Below, one piece after another: positions 1-12,800 of a DNA stretch of 64,000 nt. Source of the DNA: Caprella mutica. Taxonomy: Eukaryota > Arthropoda > Malacostraca > Amphipoda > Caprellidae. Each line of letters opens with the position of its first letter. The first letter of the stretch is position 1. Under the pieces are notes generated by a model. That model searched no databases, was not told the origin of the DNA, and saw only the letters and a program-made list of their open reading frames with translations. The stretch spans positions 62,001 through 126,000 of the forward strand of contig CANNZV010000266.1 in NCBI GenBank assembly GCA_947561585.1, read 5' to 3'. Both the position numbers and the translations under genes were made by a program.

Positions 1-926
1 TTATTATAACAATGAAAGGTGTTTATTATTATGCAACTGAAAAAAAATCCAACTGTTCCTCCTCTTAATCGTTTCAGGCGATCTGGTGGGCCATACAGTA
101 CGATGATTCAGGGCGATAATTCGTATTGCCGAATAGCTCATTTAGTTTTACCCTTACAGAAGCATCTCTGAACCCGTCCTGAACTAACCAGGTTCGATTG
201 ATTCTGTTTCCAAGTATTTCTCGAAGTCTTGGAACGATTCTATCATTTATTATATCAAGGTATTTATCTCCATTTAAATTATTTTTGTAAAAATAAGGAC
301 AGACGATACGGCCAAGTCCGCCATTGCTACCTAGTCCAATCCACACACAGACTTTCTTTCACGAAATTCTTACGTCAAAGTTGAAAGTAGAAGGTTGGTT
401 CTTCGATGCATATGTGCGAATGTTATGATTATTTATTTTGCCATTCAAAGGAAAAGCGGTCTCATCACCAACCACATTATCGTCCACAAACCGGACATTT
501 CTCTGCTAAAAACCAATGAGTAAAATTCAGCCACCGAGGAAGATCGGTATCAGGGTGTTTGTTTCGCTCGTGCATCTTGTAAGGATTTTAATTCAAATTT
601 AAGGTTACAATTCTGTTGAATGTAGATATAGTAGCATCTAATCCACTTTTTATTATAGTGATTTGCGAATTTTCTGTAAGTGCTTCTTGAACAATTCAAA
701 CTGTGAAATAAGTGATTAACTGAAAGTGCGCAAGCAGGTTTTTTGTATCGGTCACTAAAAATACAGCTAAAAGAAGATGGTTGAATTGATTCATCTAAAA
801 TTTTGTACAGAGATAAAAAAGATGTTGAGAAACAAAATTTGTTTTTCCAATTTTTTGTAAGTTTAATAGTTTTTGAATTACAGCTTTTGGAATTTGGGTA
901 TCGTTTTTTTTGGGACACCCTGTATA
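1..926 (-). mobile_element. Degraded Tc1/mariner-type element, left-truncated by window
   Basis: On the minus strand the end at ~926 reads TATACAGGGTGTCCCAAAA, a terminal sequence typical of mariner-like elements, flanked by TA. The transposase remnant lies inward on the same strand. Many stops and frameshifts make it inactive. Confidence 0.75.
74..480 (-). pseudogene. Transposase catalytic-domain remnant (Tc1/mariner superfamily)
   Basis: The minus-strand translation 346-74 reads VWIGLGSNGGLGR, then YFYKNNLNGDKYLDIINDRIVP and WLVQDGFRDASVRVKLNELFGN. This matches the layout of the second catalytic aspartate (VQDG) in Tc1/mariner DDE transposases. Upstream on the same strand, about 480-350, another frame gives GDETAFPLNGKINNHN, the segment around the first catalytic acid, interrupted by a stop. 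The segment after LNELFGN has shifted frame. It is a fossil of a mobile-element gene. Confidence 0.75.
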
Positions 927-1034
927 GACAAGTAAGGCTCGACATATTTTAATTTAATTTGGTTTAGTTAAAAAATACCGTATTTAAATCTTTTTTTCAC
1001 AGATATTTAGAGAATTGGTTAAAACCTTATAAAA

Positions 1035-1370
1035 ATGGCAGATATCTCGCACTTACAAAAAGCCGAATTATCAATTGGTGGTCGTTTGGAAGGCGCTAGT
1101 GTATGTGAATAGAAACTGTCCAAACGTTTGGTGTTACAAGAGGTACTGTCTCAAAAGTAATGACTTCCTTTGAAAAAGAAGGAAAAACGTTCACAGCAAA
1201 GCACATGTCTGGATGAAAGTTAAAGTTGTCTGAGAGAGACCCTCAGACTCTTAATCGAATTGTTAGAAAGAATTTAGGCTCCTAAAATCACTGCAGAGCT
1301 CAATGAACACCTGCAGAACACAGTTTGCACAAAAACTGTTCGTTAGGGAGCTGCACAAATATGGACCTCA
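1035..1370 (+). pseudogene. Tc1-like transposase N-terminal fragment
   Basis: Translation with stops and frameshifts reads MADISHLQKAELSIGGRLEG, then VSKVMTSFEKEGKTFTAKH, LKLSERDPQTLNRIVRKN and KTVR. This is the helix-turn-helix N-terminal region of a Tc1-like transposase. The catalytic part is missing. It is on the opposite strand to, and of a different lineage from, the neighbouring mariner-type remnant. Confidence 0.75.
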
Positions 1371-2555
1371 CGGAATATTTATAAAATGTTACTATATTTC
1401 ATAGTTCAACTCCTGTATTTTAATTGGTATGTAGGGAATAGGAAATAGAATAGGAATATATATAATATGGGTATAATTTTAATCGTGAATGAGATATTGT
1501 ATTGTAGTGAATATTATTAAAAGATGTCTGTTGTTTATATAAAAATGTATATATTATTTATGGATGTATAATAATTATATGATTATTATATAAAAGATTT
1601 TTCATCAGAAATATATTTTGATAAAAAATATTTTATATCCAAATTGATTTTTTAAATAGTCATAGACGATGACATTGTTCACATACAAATGATAATAAAT
1701 TAATATGATTAACTTCTAAGAAGAACATTTAACGCTACATATCACTGTATACAAATTCTTTCTTTTATTTAAATAACGGTTAACGTCATATTTTTTACCT
1801 TCCTAATCGTCTTGCATATTTTTATTTATTATTTCCTGTATTTTAAGCTTCTCTATTGTGTAATGCCTAGATGATTTCATTAATATGTACTAAATATATA
1901 CAAATAATATATCAGAGCAGCAAAAAGGACGGCCGAAATTTTCCCTGCCTTAACATTATATTAATATTATATTTAATTTTACAAATATTATTATAGTTCA
2001 TTAATTGTACAAATATCCTATTTCAATAATTTTACAAATATCATATTTAATTAATTTTACAAATATCATATGCATATAAATTTATTTCTTCTTTCCTTTT
2101 TAATTTCTTTGTATTTTTTATTTTCGATATCAATTATAACGCCAGAGATTTCCAAGAGCATGACTTGCAATTTCTACTCTGTTCTGCGGTAATTTTTATA
2201 CACTAATAAAATAAACAAAAATTTCGCTAAACCAAATAAGATAATTTCAGTAAATCCCCTAAAACTTTCGCGATAATACAGGTTAGTTCAGCTGATTTAC
2301 CAACAAATCTATTAAAATTAATTATAGTCAATACATATCAGTTGCCTATAATTATTCACTTTATTTAGTCTGTAAGCACCCGTTATTAAACTGTAAATGT
2401 TTTTTATAGGGGGTACTGAGTACGTTTGAATATTAAAGATACAGGAACTATATTGAATAAAATTAAAATGAGATTCAAACGTTTTGTGGGGTTTTTCAAT
2501 CAAAAAAATAATAGGAAAATAAACTCAACTGTTTAGAGTTTAAACTTTAGAGTAA
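1371..2555. other. AT-rich gap, no feature recognised
   Basis: Very AT-rich sequence with several short inexact repeats of ACAAATATCATAT (about 1975-2070). No gene, RNA gene or terminal-repeat element was recognised. Confidence 0.6.
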
Positions 2556-2819
2556 GGGTAAATTCCACGTTATCAGACAGTTCCACATTTTCGATTATGT
2601 AAGAAGAACTAAAATTATTGTTATTTAATTTAAATTTGTATCCATGATACCTGCATATATCATTGATATCAATTGAAATTAAATAATAATTATTATATAA
2701 TTTTTCCTCATATGACCGAAGTTGTGAAACTGACCGATAGGTAATTCGTAACTTATCCCATATAATGTTTTCTTATATGTTCGAAAATGTAGAACTGTCC
2801 GATAACTCGAAACTTACCC
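2556..2819. mobile_element. MITE family A, copy 1 (with doubled right end)
   Basis: The left end GGGTAAATTCCACGTTATCA pairs with right ends reading ...CTGACCGATAGGTAATTCGT and ...CTGTCCGATAACTCGAAAC, then TTACCC. The right terminal region occurs twice in direct orientation (2711-2765 and 2767-2819). The core has the family's ATCCATGATACCTGCA motif. Confidence 0.75.
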
Positions 2820-4190
2820 AATTACAATGAACCTATATATTGATAGTATCTTATTATTATGAGGTAACAATGGTATGTACCTAATACAGAAAAAATGAGT
2901 TCCTGTATTATAAAACATATCTTCTATTTATATGAAATTTGCACTTTATTTACAAATTTTACGCAAGGTACCTACCTACTTACCTATGTAGCATAACGAA
3001 ATAGGCAGGAACAAAATGTTATAATTTGATGGATATTTCCACTATAATCCCAGTGTCCAAACTATAATCAGGCACGCCCTATAACTACACATAGCAGTGA
3101 CAGTTATAGTGACTATAATGAATTTCTCAAGAAATCTATATTTCCTAACTGTAACAGGTAGGTAGGTATAAATTCTTAGCAAGCGCAGAGCTAACACGGA
3201 AGCGTTTCCTTCTGAGACGTAAGATAGTAATGACCTTCTAGCGAATGCATAACGGGGTCTAGGAACAAAAGCTGCCGTCGCGAACAAAAATTAGTTTACA
3301 TCATGAGTTTGTCATGATATTTCCTTCATTACCAGCTATTGTTCTTCACGGTTCTCGATTTAAGGGAAACAACACACGCCACAGTACCTATTTCACTTCT
3401 ACGCTAAATAATTGTAAAGTAGTTGAAAAGTTTTTTTCTATATTCTAAGAATCATGGTACACTTTTCAAATATTTGAATGTATCAATTATTAGTGATGGT
3501 AAATAAACAAATTTTAATTCTATATATTACTTCAAATACGTTGATTAATGCTCCACTTTTGTATTTTGTGCTACAAATTAAATCTGGGTTTTTGAAATAT
3601 TCTTTCCTGAAATATTCATTACTCAGTAATAAGATATTTTGAAATACATGTGTATTAAAATAACAAAGTTACAAATGTCTCTCAAAAAATATGATACATT
3701 TTTAAATTATAGTCAGTCATATGCTATTTTAATATGTTGAATTATTTATAGGTATTTAACTGTTTATAACTAACTGTTCATAAACCATTACCAACTGTTA
3801 GTAAACAAATTGGAAGACATATTATGTATTTATTTAGTTACAGTAGTTGGTTCCATCGTAGTGGGATTTTATTAGTAAACACTTGTTTGCATAATAGAAC
3901 CATATAACTTTTATATCAGTATTAATATATGTGTTTTTAAGTTAGAAACTTCTTAAACTTTAAATATTAAATTAAGTTATATAGGTAACAAAACAATATG
4001 CATATATGCATGCTAAAATTGATTCACTTCATTATAATAAAAGAGTCGTTATCTATTTGAATTTCATTTCCTAATTTATATCTTTATTCCATAAAATAAC
4101 TACAATAATAATTATTATAATATTAATATAATTATATGGTAAGTAGTAAAATGTTATTAATAGTGCCTCAAAATAAAAGACGGTTTTAGA
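2820..4190. other. Gap without recognised feature
   Basis: AT-rich non-coding sequence. A short somewhat GC-richer stretch at 3040-3300 opens a frame on the minus strand, but the translation matches nothing recognisable and shows no splice context. Confidence 0.5.
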
Positions 4191-4920
4191 AGATGGTTCT
4201 TTTTTTTCTCCACATTGACTAGACAACTCTCAATCATATTATAAGTTTTTTAGTGCTTTAATTAATGAAGCTAATGTTTCTTTTCTTTTTGCTGCAAACC
4301 CAACAAAAAAAATTTAAGACGATATTTTTTCCATTAAAAACAAGAATCATGAAATTTGGTAGCATACATTTAATTTTATATGGTTTATAAAAATTATAAC
4401 TAAAACCGTACAAAAGCCATTTTACTTCCGACTTGCTAAATTTTCAGTCCAAAGTAAAAGAATGTACACCGTTTGTTTTGAATGTCACCAAAGTATAGGT
4501 ATAATCAATCCAATATTCGTGCAAATTGTAAAGGTATAAAAGTAGTAGGTAGTACCTACTTATTATAGAAACGTTTCTATACTTTAGGAGATCATTTACA
4601 GCCTAAATTCTATAAACAAATGCCAGACATGGAATATATTTGTTTATAGAATTCAAAACAAAGAGTGTAGTACAAATTTCTTCTTCAGCGTCATATTGGT
4701 GTAATCATAGTAAATAGATGTTTAATAGTGTTTCGTGCAATTGTTATACACGTAACACAGAGTATGTATGAAAAACATATATACTGAGTCGAATTTTATG
4801 CGTTTGCAGATCACTTATCCCAGACCAAATTATATTCTATATGCAATATGTATTATGCAATAAACTCGATCATCTTTCTCCAAAGCCAAGAGAGGACCTA
4901 TATTTGAAAATAAAATATTT
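4190..4920 (+). repeat. Dispersed repeat R3, copy 1
   Basis: Shares an ordered series of blocks with 46345-46920: GAAGCTAATGTTTCTT, TTTAATTTTATATG, TTTTCAGTCCAAAG, TTTGTTTTGAATGT, ATAATCAATCCAATATTCG, ACAGAGTATG, CATATATACTGAGTCGAATT, and GCAATAAACTCG followed by AGAGAGGACCT. Spacing and order are kept over some 700 bases, so these are copies of one element. No coding capacity was recognised. Confidence 0.7.
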
Positions 4921-5364
4921 TAATTTAGTATTTCGAACATATATATTTGTTATATCTAAATTAAATTTTCATAAAGTGTCGGACAAAATTCAAATCTGCT
5001 CTATTAATTGTAGCTATACCTATTAACCTAACTACCTACCAATAAACATATAACATAGGTATATTATTAAAGTTAAGGATAACATAGGTGATATGATGAC
5101 TGATATTTTGATAATATATTGGATACAATTATTGGTGCTACAATTACTCAAGCGACCTTAATAAATCTGCTATAATTATAGATGGAATGAATTTTATTGA
5201 AATCACTAGTATATATTACTATTAGTATTATATTAATCAATCAAGGTATATAATAGTAATTAGAGTTATTATGTTATCTTAAAAAGAGATATCTGCATTC
5301 TGCATATGTAAAAAAATAAAATAAAGTGTTTACGTGTATCCAAAATAAGATAAGCCTAGTCATA

Positions 5365-5575
5365 GTAAATAAATAGTAAAGTATGCTAAGTAGGCTACAA
5401 TATTGGAACATCCGAAAATACTACATAGACGTGGCTGCGATTAAAACGAGTGACGTCACACAAGTTGTTTCCAAATAAGAAATGTTATTATTCAGTTAAA
5501 TGTGCATTTTCATGAGAATTAACTTAAATACAATTTTGTTTTTTATCACGTTTTACACTCCATTCACTTATAATA
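5365..5575 (-). repeat. Dispersed repeat R2, copy 1
   Basis: GTGACGTCACACAAGTTGTTT, ATTATTCAGTTAAATGTGC, ATTTTCATGAGAATTAACTT and TTTTATCACG occur in the same order on the opposite strand at 58690-58850. It contains a perfect TGACGTCA palindrome. Confidence 0.65.
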
Positions 5576-5818
5576 TTCAACCTAATAGCCTTCAAACTCT
5601 CCAGTAGAGTAAAGGTGACTGAAGAATCTAAGATACATTTGCATTTATCTGATTAAATAAGAATCTTTTATTGAAAATGTCATTCGTCAAATTGTCCTTA
5701 AAATAACATTTTACTGGAAGCAATCAAGTTTATATATCAGATAATGGTCATTCAAGTGCTCATTTGTAGGTACAATAGGTTACTAGAATATGAAAACTCT
5801 TTGGTTACTTATAGCAAA

Positions 5819-6147
5819 GATATTATACTACAACAATATACACTACTCTCGACAATTTCTGTTTTAAAAAAGCGCCATCTGGATTTGAAAGCGGGTACTA
5901 GAAAAACAACAGCATTTGGTTTGTTTAATAATATTTTAACTTTTATTTCATTCATTAATGAAGATTATTTTTCTGAAAGTTAAGCTTTACATCGGTAGAA
6001 TAGATACAGCTAAATAAAATATAAACGAAGAGATGATCAACACCAAATGTTATTGTTCCTCTAGTTCCCGCTTTCAAATCCAGATGGCGCTTTTTAAAAC
6101 AGAAAATGTCGAGAGTAGTGTATCAATTGTTGTAGTATAATATATCT
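5819..6147. mobile_element. Foldback MITE with ~115-bp terminal inverted repeats
   Basis: The left arm (ACACTACTCTCGACAATTTC, then TAAAAAAGCGCCATCTGGAT and TTGAAAGCGGG) is repeated in inverted orientation at 6030-6147 with a few mismatches. About 100 bases separate the arms. It has no coding capacity. A single arm of the same family occurs at 18722-18846. Confidence 0.85.
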
Positions 6148-6744
6148 TAATTGTTACTAGGTACCAACTTACATTTTACAAGTTTGCTAATAAGCCAAGT
6201 TATAAGTGTCAGCCTGGTATTAAATATCTAAAAGTTATCAAGGTACCTACTGGAAGCTAACCAAACATACTGTTTATTGACATATTCCATCTATTTATTT
6301 GCTGCATCTATATAATTCTCAATTTGACATTACTTCGTCTGATTTTGTGTTACGGCATTTGTTTACATAGTTTCAGAAGACCGGATCATCGCATCAAGTT
6401 TACCGTCAATGAATTTGAAACGTAGTAGGGGAAAGTCCCCATTTATCGGCCACTTAAGAGGTTTCCTTCAAAACTATTATTATTGTTTAACTCTCCTCTC
6501 TACTAATGCATATGCGACAGAACCAACTAAAAGATGAAATTCAAATCTTTTAAACCATATAAAGTACTATGCAATTACTTTAGTATAAATTAATCTACAT
6601 TGAATCAAATATTATATCTGAAAAACTCCAAATATCGACATGTTTAAACCAAATATCGTCATAATGTTATTACCCATTTATCGTCATGCGTCGATACATG
6701 GGTGATATCGTCCACAGAATAAAATTTTCATTGAACAGCTTGCA

Positions 6745-7250
6745 GGATGGGGGAAAATCAGATAGAATGGGGAAAATCCAGTAGAATGGGGAAAATCAGG
6801 TAGAATGGAGGAAAATCCAGTAGAATGGGGAAAATCAGGTAGAATGGAGGAAAATCAGGTAGAATGGAGGAAAATTGGATATAATTGGGAAAATTATGTA
6901 GAATACAGGGAAAATTAGGTAGAATGCAGGGAAAATCAGGTAGAATGGAGGAAAATCAGGTAGAATGGAGGGAAATTAGGTAAAATGGGGGAAAATTTGG
7001 TAGAATTGGGAAAATTAGGTAGAATGGGGAAAAATAAGGTAGAATTGAGAAAATTAGGTAGAATGGGGGAAAATCAGGTAGAATGGGGGATAATTAGATT
7101 GAATTGGGGAAAATCAGGTGGAATTGAGAAAATTAGGTAGAGTGGGGGAAATTAGGTAGAATGGAGGAAAATCAGGTTGGAATGGGGAAAAATCAGGTAG
7201 AATGAGGGAAAAATTGTCTTAGTAGGGGAAATGATGCCAGAATGGAGAAA
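6745..7250 (+). repeat. Minisatellite, ~20-bp degenerate unit
   Basis: About 24 imperfect copies of GGGGAAAATCAGGTAGAATG, with substitutions and 1-2-base indels throughout. It is older and more diverged than the other arrays in the window. Confidence 0.9.
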
Positions 7251-7261
7251 TTATTGATTGC

Positions 7262-7890
7262 AGCTATAGTAGGGGGTTTAACGTCTGCTTCGGAACCAAA
7301 GGCCATATATCGCTGATGTCAAATAAAATTGAATGCAAGGGACTCGAAGAAGCAGTCAGAAAGAAAAGTGGCTTCATGAACAAAGTCACCTACCACCGTC
7401 AGTGACAAAGCTCATGGATGTAGGAAAGCTACTCAGTGAATGCAGTCCCTTACCAAGGAATGTGACGAAAATGGTCACTCTGGGCCCTGAACTGTTGTAA
7501 TTTGGATCATGAAATATTTTCCCCATTTTATCCAAGTAAATCTTTTGTAACGCTACTAACAGTTTTAGAGGGTAGCCCTGGGTTTATGTTCTTCAACTAC
7601 GAGGGCTTAGTTTTTGTGTTAGGTAGACTCATTGGTTTCATTTACTATCACCTCTTCATCTTCCTCTTCGATCTGTGAGTACAATCACCGGATATACCGT
7701 ATACGTATACTTCTTCGTCACATTTTTGATACGTGACTACATTCACGGAGTAGCTTTACTGCATCCATGAGCAAGACACCGACAGGTGGTATTTGACTTT
7801 GCTCATGAATCTCATCTTAATAAATTTATATTTTGAAGTCAGTGAATTCGCATCCGATTCTTCAGCAGACGTTAAAACCCCTACATAAGT
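7262..7890. repeat. Dispersed repeat R1, two copies head to head (foldback)
   Basis: 7262-7475 is the inverse of R1 (AGGGGGTTTAACGTCTGCTT, CGGAACCAAAGGCCATAT, CACCTACCACCGTC). 7540-7885 is a direct copy (GTTCTTCAACTACGAGG, CATTTACTATCACCTCTTCA, CACGGAGTAGCTTT, AGACGTTAAAACCCC). Together they form a large inverted repeat. Confidence 0.75.
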
Positions 7891-8598
7891 AATTAATCAA
7901 AGCGACTATATTTTTAATTTTCTTCTCATTAAATTATCTTGAGTATAACAATAGTGTTTCGTACTATTGGGTCACACAGAGTATTAAAAACTTCAAAAAG
8001 AATGAAAAATATGTAGTAAACTTTATTTTAAGCGGTTTATTTAACATATTCAAAGTTTTCCCGGACACTGGAAATGGCATTTAAGATAATATGATGGATT
8101 AACAATAATTAATTTATGATATGAATAATTTCAGCTGAAATCAATTTATTTTGAGAGGAAAAAGATTTAGAAAACCACAATCGTATCGAAATTTTGATAG
8201 ATCACGTTGTTTGTTTTTCCAAATGGATGAAGTTCACAAAATATATATCATCGTAAACTGTGTGAATAAAAATTAACCGAATCTCAGAGAAATGTAAACA
8301 CTAAACTATCTACTAAATGATTTTAAGATAAATATCAGCTTTATATTAATTATTAAAATCACACGCAGATGTGCAAACATTCTTTGGATAACGTGTATTA
8401 TGTATGGCAATACAACAACATGATATGACGTCTAAAACTTGTGAAATTTTGTACGTTTTATCAAATTAGATGACACTTTTTCCAATTAAATCAAATTATA
8501 TTTTTTACTAATCATTATTTAGATGAACAAGGTATATTGAATAGTATAATCAACTATTCTGATTCTATTATATATGTATAGGTTCCCCCCTCTAATTA

Positions 8599-8613
8599 CC
8601 CCCCCCCCCCCCC
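8599..8613 (+). repeat. Poly-C tract
   Basis: A run of 15 C residues in otherwise AT-rich DNA, following a separate C6 run at 8585. Confidence 0.95.
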
Positions 8614-9705
8614 GCTTACCACCCTAATTAATTTCTTTTGGTCGATAAATGGGTAAAAGCTATTTAAACATAGAAAATTGTATAAATATTGAGAATTAAT
8701 ATATTTACTAACCATGAAACTGTTTTAAAACAACTATTGCGAAATTGATCAAAATACCATTTATCGTCACCCCATGACGATAAATGGAAAATCCTCTTTA
8801 TTGATACCCAAATATCGACACATCGATTTATTTTAAATATTGATGACTAAATTAATTTCTGATTTTATATTTAAGAAATGCAATTAAACGTAAGTAAAAT
8901 TGTATGAACGTTATTTTGAAAAAAAATTATTTGAAGCGTAAAATCGCGCATAACAAATTCTCTATACCTAATCAATTTCGGTAGGTTTGTCCTGAATGTA
9001 CCGTATCGTCATACATCTCATCAGTTAAACTGACACTCTGATTGTAATTTTAAATGAAATTACTTACATTTTTGTAACAATAACAAAAATATATGGAGAC
9101 ATCGTTTTGTAAAATACCTAAACCATAGAAATGTTTCTAAGTCTTGTTATTGACGAAAATAACTGAAACGTGACGATAAATGGAGAGGGACGATACAAGG
9201 AGCCCTTACCCTATACTTCTCTATCTATTTACTATGGGCCTAGTCATATCATTATTCATTTTATTCGAGCTATTACTTATATAATTTGATCTACATTTGT
9301 TAATTCTTCTCAAAAGCAGAGCACTTCCAATTGATCATATGAAGCCTATTTATTTATCCATTTCAATAATTCAATGAGACACAATATTTTTTCCCGTCAA
9401 CGATCAATATGTTGACACCGTTCAATATGGAACAGCTGTTTCAGAAAGTGAAATATGTTTATTCAATAGTTCTAGGGTAACTTCTAAATCTTTTTAGGGT
9501 ATTTTGAATAGCAAACGTGAACAAACTTTATGGCACCGTATTTTAACAGCCGGTTCTTATAAACATTTCAAACGTTTTTAATTAAGCATATTTTGTAGTC
9601 GAGCCCGTGCCATTGCGTATTAACGTACACACGCATATACGTGACTCTACTCGCAATCTTAACAAGGCATTACCTAGGTAGGGAGATTATAAGTTCAAAA
9701 TTTCA

Positions 9706-9807
9706 ATGGCTCCTACCGCACAAGCTCCACAGCTGAAAGCTAAAGTTGAAGACAGAGGAGTAAATGCCATTCTTTTGGGTCCACCAGGTGCTGGCAAGGG
9801 AACTCAG
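9706..9807 (+). CDS. AK2: AK2 coding exon 1
   Basis: Encodes residues 1-34 and carries the complete P-loop, ending GKGTQ. It starts at ATG in the context TTCAATGG and ends before the donor GTTTGT, phase 0. Confidence 0.95.
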
Positions 9808-12800
9808 GTTTGTCATTTTTTACTAAAAAGTAAGAATACATTTAATATTGTTTCAATTTCTTGCTTTTGAACGGTCACAGTTTTGGTAAATTTGTATTAC
9901 CTATTTAATTGTATAAACTATAAACCATGTTCAGTCTCAGAGACTATAAATGTAAGCCAATTTTTGAGCCAAAATTTCACTAGAATTCTGAGCCAAGCCA
10001 AAATTAACATTGGAACATAGGAATTAATTCAAAATTTAAAGCCAATTAGACATATCTGAGGTTTGACCATTTGATATCTACGCCAATTAATTGGCTTTAA
10101 CTGTCATAGGGTCACGCAGGTAAATTGTGGGCGGTGGCCCTTTAATTTATAATTGCGGCACTCTCAAGAGAGTCTCTGAAACATTCTGAACCGAATTTAC
10201 ATTAAAATGGTTGCATTGCTATCAAAAGAAGCGCAGTGCATGCTAGGTATAATTTATTAATTTAAGTTTTTAACGTGTGTTTTGAATGTATGATGTTTCT
10301 GTTGTGTGTTGTAAGAGGCCGTAGTTAGTCAGTGTGCCGCAATTTACCTGCGTGAACCCCAAGTAAAATAGTATGTCTCATAAACTCGCCATTTGTCTCT
10401 CCAGCTCTCTCCAAAATTCAACAAATTCTCTCCAAAATGATCAAATTTTCATAAATTCTCTCCAAAATAACATTGTAGCATAGGAGAAAAATAGATAAAA
10501 CTCCCCATTTGCAATTGAAGGGCTCAAAAATAACTGTCACAAACTCGCCATTAAAATGGCGAGTTTGGACATGCTTTATTACTTGGCGTGAACCTACTCT
10601 GTAACATCATCAAACATTGTGTATAAACAGTACAAGTACATGGTAGGTTAAATCAAATAATTTCATTAATTTATATCAATAGACAGTAATCTAATTTATC
10701 TACCTAACTAGATTGTAAATTTGTGCTTTAGGTCCCCCAGTCTGTATTTGGTGCATAAAATTCCATTTATTCCACTGACTTTTTCAAAAAGCTGAAAAAA
10801 ATCCACCATATATTTCCAGTAATTTGGCTGATCCACCAATATTTGCCCCTTTTTCCACTGAAAATTAATGGTAACATAGAAATAAATAGCTAAAAATCCA
10901 CCGACTTTGCCAGAATATTATTTTCAAAGGGGGAAAAATTCCACCAACATGTCGGTGATATTTACCATGCAATACAGACTGGTAGGTCTCCCACCGATTT
11001 TCTTCCAGTCTGCAGAATATGGAACATTTTTCCAAGACTCTGCGGGAGTTTTTGATTGAATTTTCAGAAATTTGAGATCTCTGCGGGAGATCTTGAATCA
11101 ATTCCTATGTTACCAATAATTTAGCTGTGGGAGATTTTGAATCAATTCCTATGTTACCTTTAATTTAGCTGCGGGAGATTCTGAATCTGCTACTGAGAGT
11201 CAGAGAGGAACTGTCTTTCAAATTCAAATCTCTGCGGGAGAATAGACCCATTCTGCAGACTGGCCGATTTTCGATATTTTGACAAGAATACCATTTGTTA
11301 TGCAAATGCTCTGTTTTCGAGATATAGCGCAATTAGGTTTCCGATAGGTTAGGTTAGTTTGGGGGTCTGGAAAGGTATATTAACATCACAAATAAGTATA
11401 TCACCATAATATTGGGGGCGTGCTGCCCCCTGAACCCCCCTGCAAAGTCATTAAACAATCATGATGTGTGCAGTACAACAAACTAGACTCTAGAGGATAC
11501 AGTGAACAACATTAACAGTTTCATGACACCAAGACAAGATTTAGGTCACAAAAATCTAAAAGGCAGGAAGCCTTGTGTTTTCTTCAAACTTAATGTTATT
11601 CCTACCAAAAACTTAATTGTGCTATATCTCAAAAACGGAGCATTTGCACAACAAATGGTATTTTCCTGAAAAAAGTCTTAAAATGGCACCTTTGACCTAT
11701 ACAATAGCTAACTGTCAAAATATTGAAAATCGTAGGGGGACATAAAGCACAAATTTACCAACTAGACTGCTATTTGGTATTAATTATACCTATATCAGTA
11801 TTTCTGAACTCTTATTTGCAATTGCAGGAGTGAGATTTATTAAATATGCAGCATTGGGCATTCCAATAAAATTTGAACAAAATAACAAGAAAGGACGTAT
11901 CGGATTATTTCAAATTTCCACTCTCATCAGCAAATTGAATCACTTGAACTGAATTGCTGTCTGTCGTCTGAAATGAATTGGGTATTTTTTGCAAGTTTGC
12001 AGCCTGGCGTCTGCAAAGTGTGACAAATCTGTCTCCGACTCTCCTAAGATTTTATTTTGAGAATAATTTGTCTGAAGATTTGAATTTCCAAATCTGTGTC
12101 TGAAATGTTAAAAATGACAAGAATTCTCAAAAATGACTCCAATAATTTATAATTACATGTAAATAAATGATGTAATTTGTAAACACAGGAACTAATTAGG
12201 AAATTTTCTCAAAGATTTTGCAAAAATATTTTTTCCCTCACATTTTTGGAGACTGGAGACATAGATGTGACCACTCTGGAAAATACCTTAGGCTAACAGA
12301 TGAATTTTAGAGGTTAAATGCTGCGTATTATACAGTTCCCATTAATTTATTACTATATTTTAAGGTTTGCTAAACTCCAACAGAGTAATTAATCCATCGG
12401 GAAAGACAACTTTTTCCAGACTGGGTAACTTAGGAATTAATTTGAAATCTCTCTTGCCTCATGCAGTGGAGATTTCTAAATTTGGGTATAACATTTGTCT
12501 CTGTCTCTGACCACTCTGGAGAAAATTGTCTTTTCTGATGAATTTGTTGGAGTTTAGCAAACCTTGAAATACAGTAATAAATTAATGGGAACAGTATAAT
12601 TTGTAGCATTTAGCCTCTAAAATTCATTTGTTAGACTAAGATAATTTCTAGTTTGGGTCTCTTAGTCATTGAAAAATGTTACATATTCTGCAATCTGCAG
12701 AGGGGCCATGTTTCAAAGTGTTGCACCAATGCACAGCCAGAGGCCAGGGTGGAAAACTCAAATTCTGACAGTTACTCATGAATACTCAACTGCGGAGTTT

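Larger units (their letters stand above)
6430..9225. repeat. Region rich in ATTTATCGTC motifs, candidate composite element
   Basis: CCATTTATCGKC-type sequences in both orientations recur at about 6450, 6670, 6690, 8640, 8760-8790 and 9175. They include a near-perfect palindrome around 8758-8791. The outer ends (GGGGAAAGTCCCC at 6428 and the inverse of GAGCCCTTACCCTA at 9210) are loosely inverted. This may be one or several degenerate inverted-repeat elements interrupted by the minisatellite and foldback inside. Confidence 0.4.
10708..11765. mobile_element. Inverted-repeat element hosting two nested MITEs
   Basis: The right arm (11600-11765, inverse orientation) reads AAATTTGTGCTTTATGTCCC, CTACGATTTTCAATATTTTGAC and further in GAATACC/TTTGTTGTGCAAATGCTC. 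The left arm reads AAATTTGTGCTTTAGGTC, then CCGATTTTCGATATTTTGAC and AAATGCTCTGTTTTCGAGAT, but is split by two insertions (10737-10982 and 11005-11263). With these set aside, the arms align over about 130 bases. Confidence 0.8.

Noticed and set aside
550..945. 131-codon minus-strand frame
   Set aside because: It begins in the terminal repeat of the mariner-type relic (VSQKKRYPNSK is translated TIR) and matches no protein domain.
3042..3287. 81-codon minus-strand frame
   Set aside because: No recognisable domain, repeat family or splice context; length is within chance for this region.
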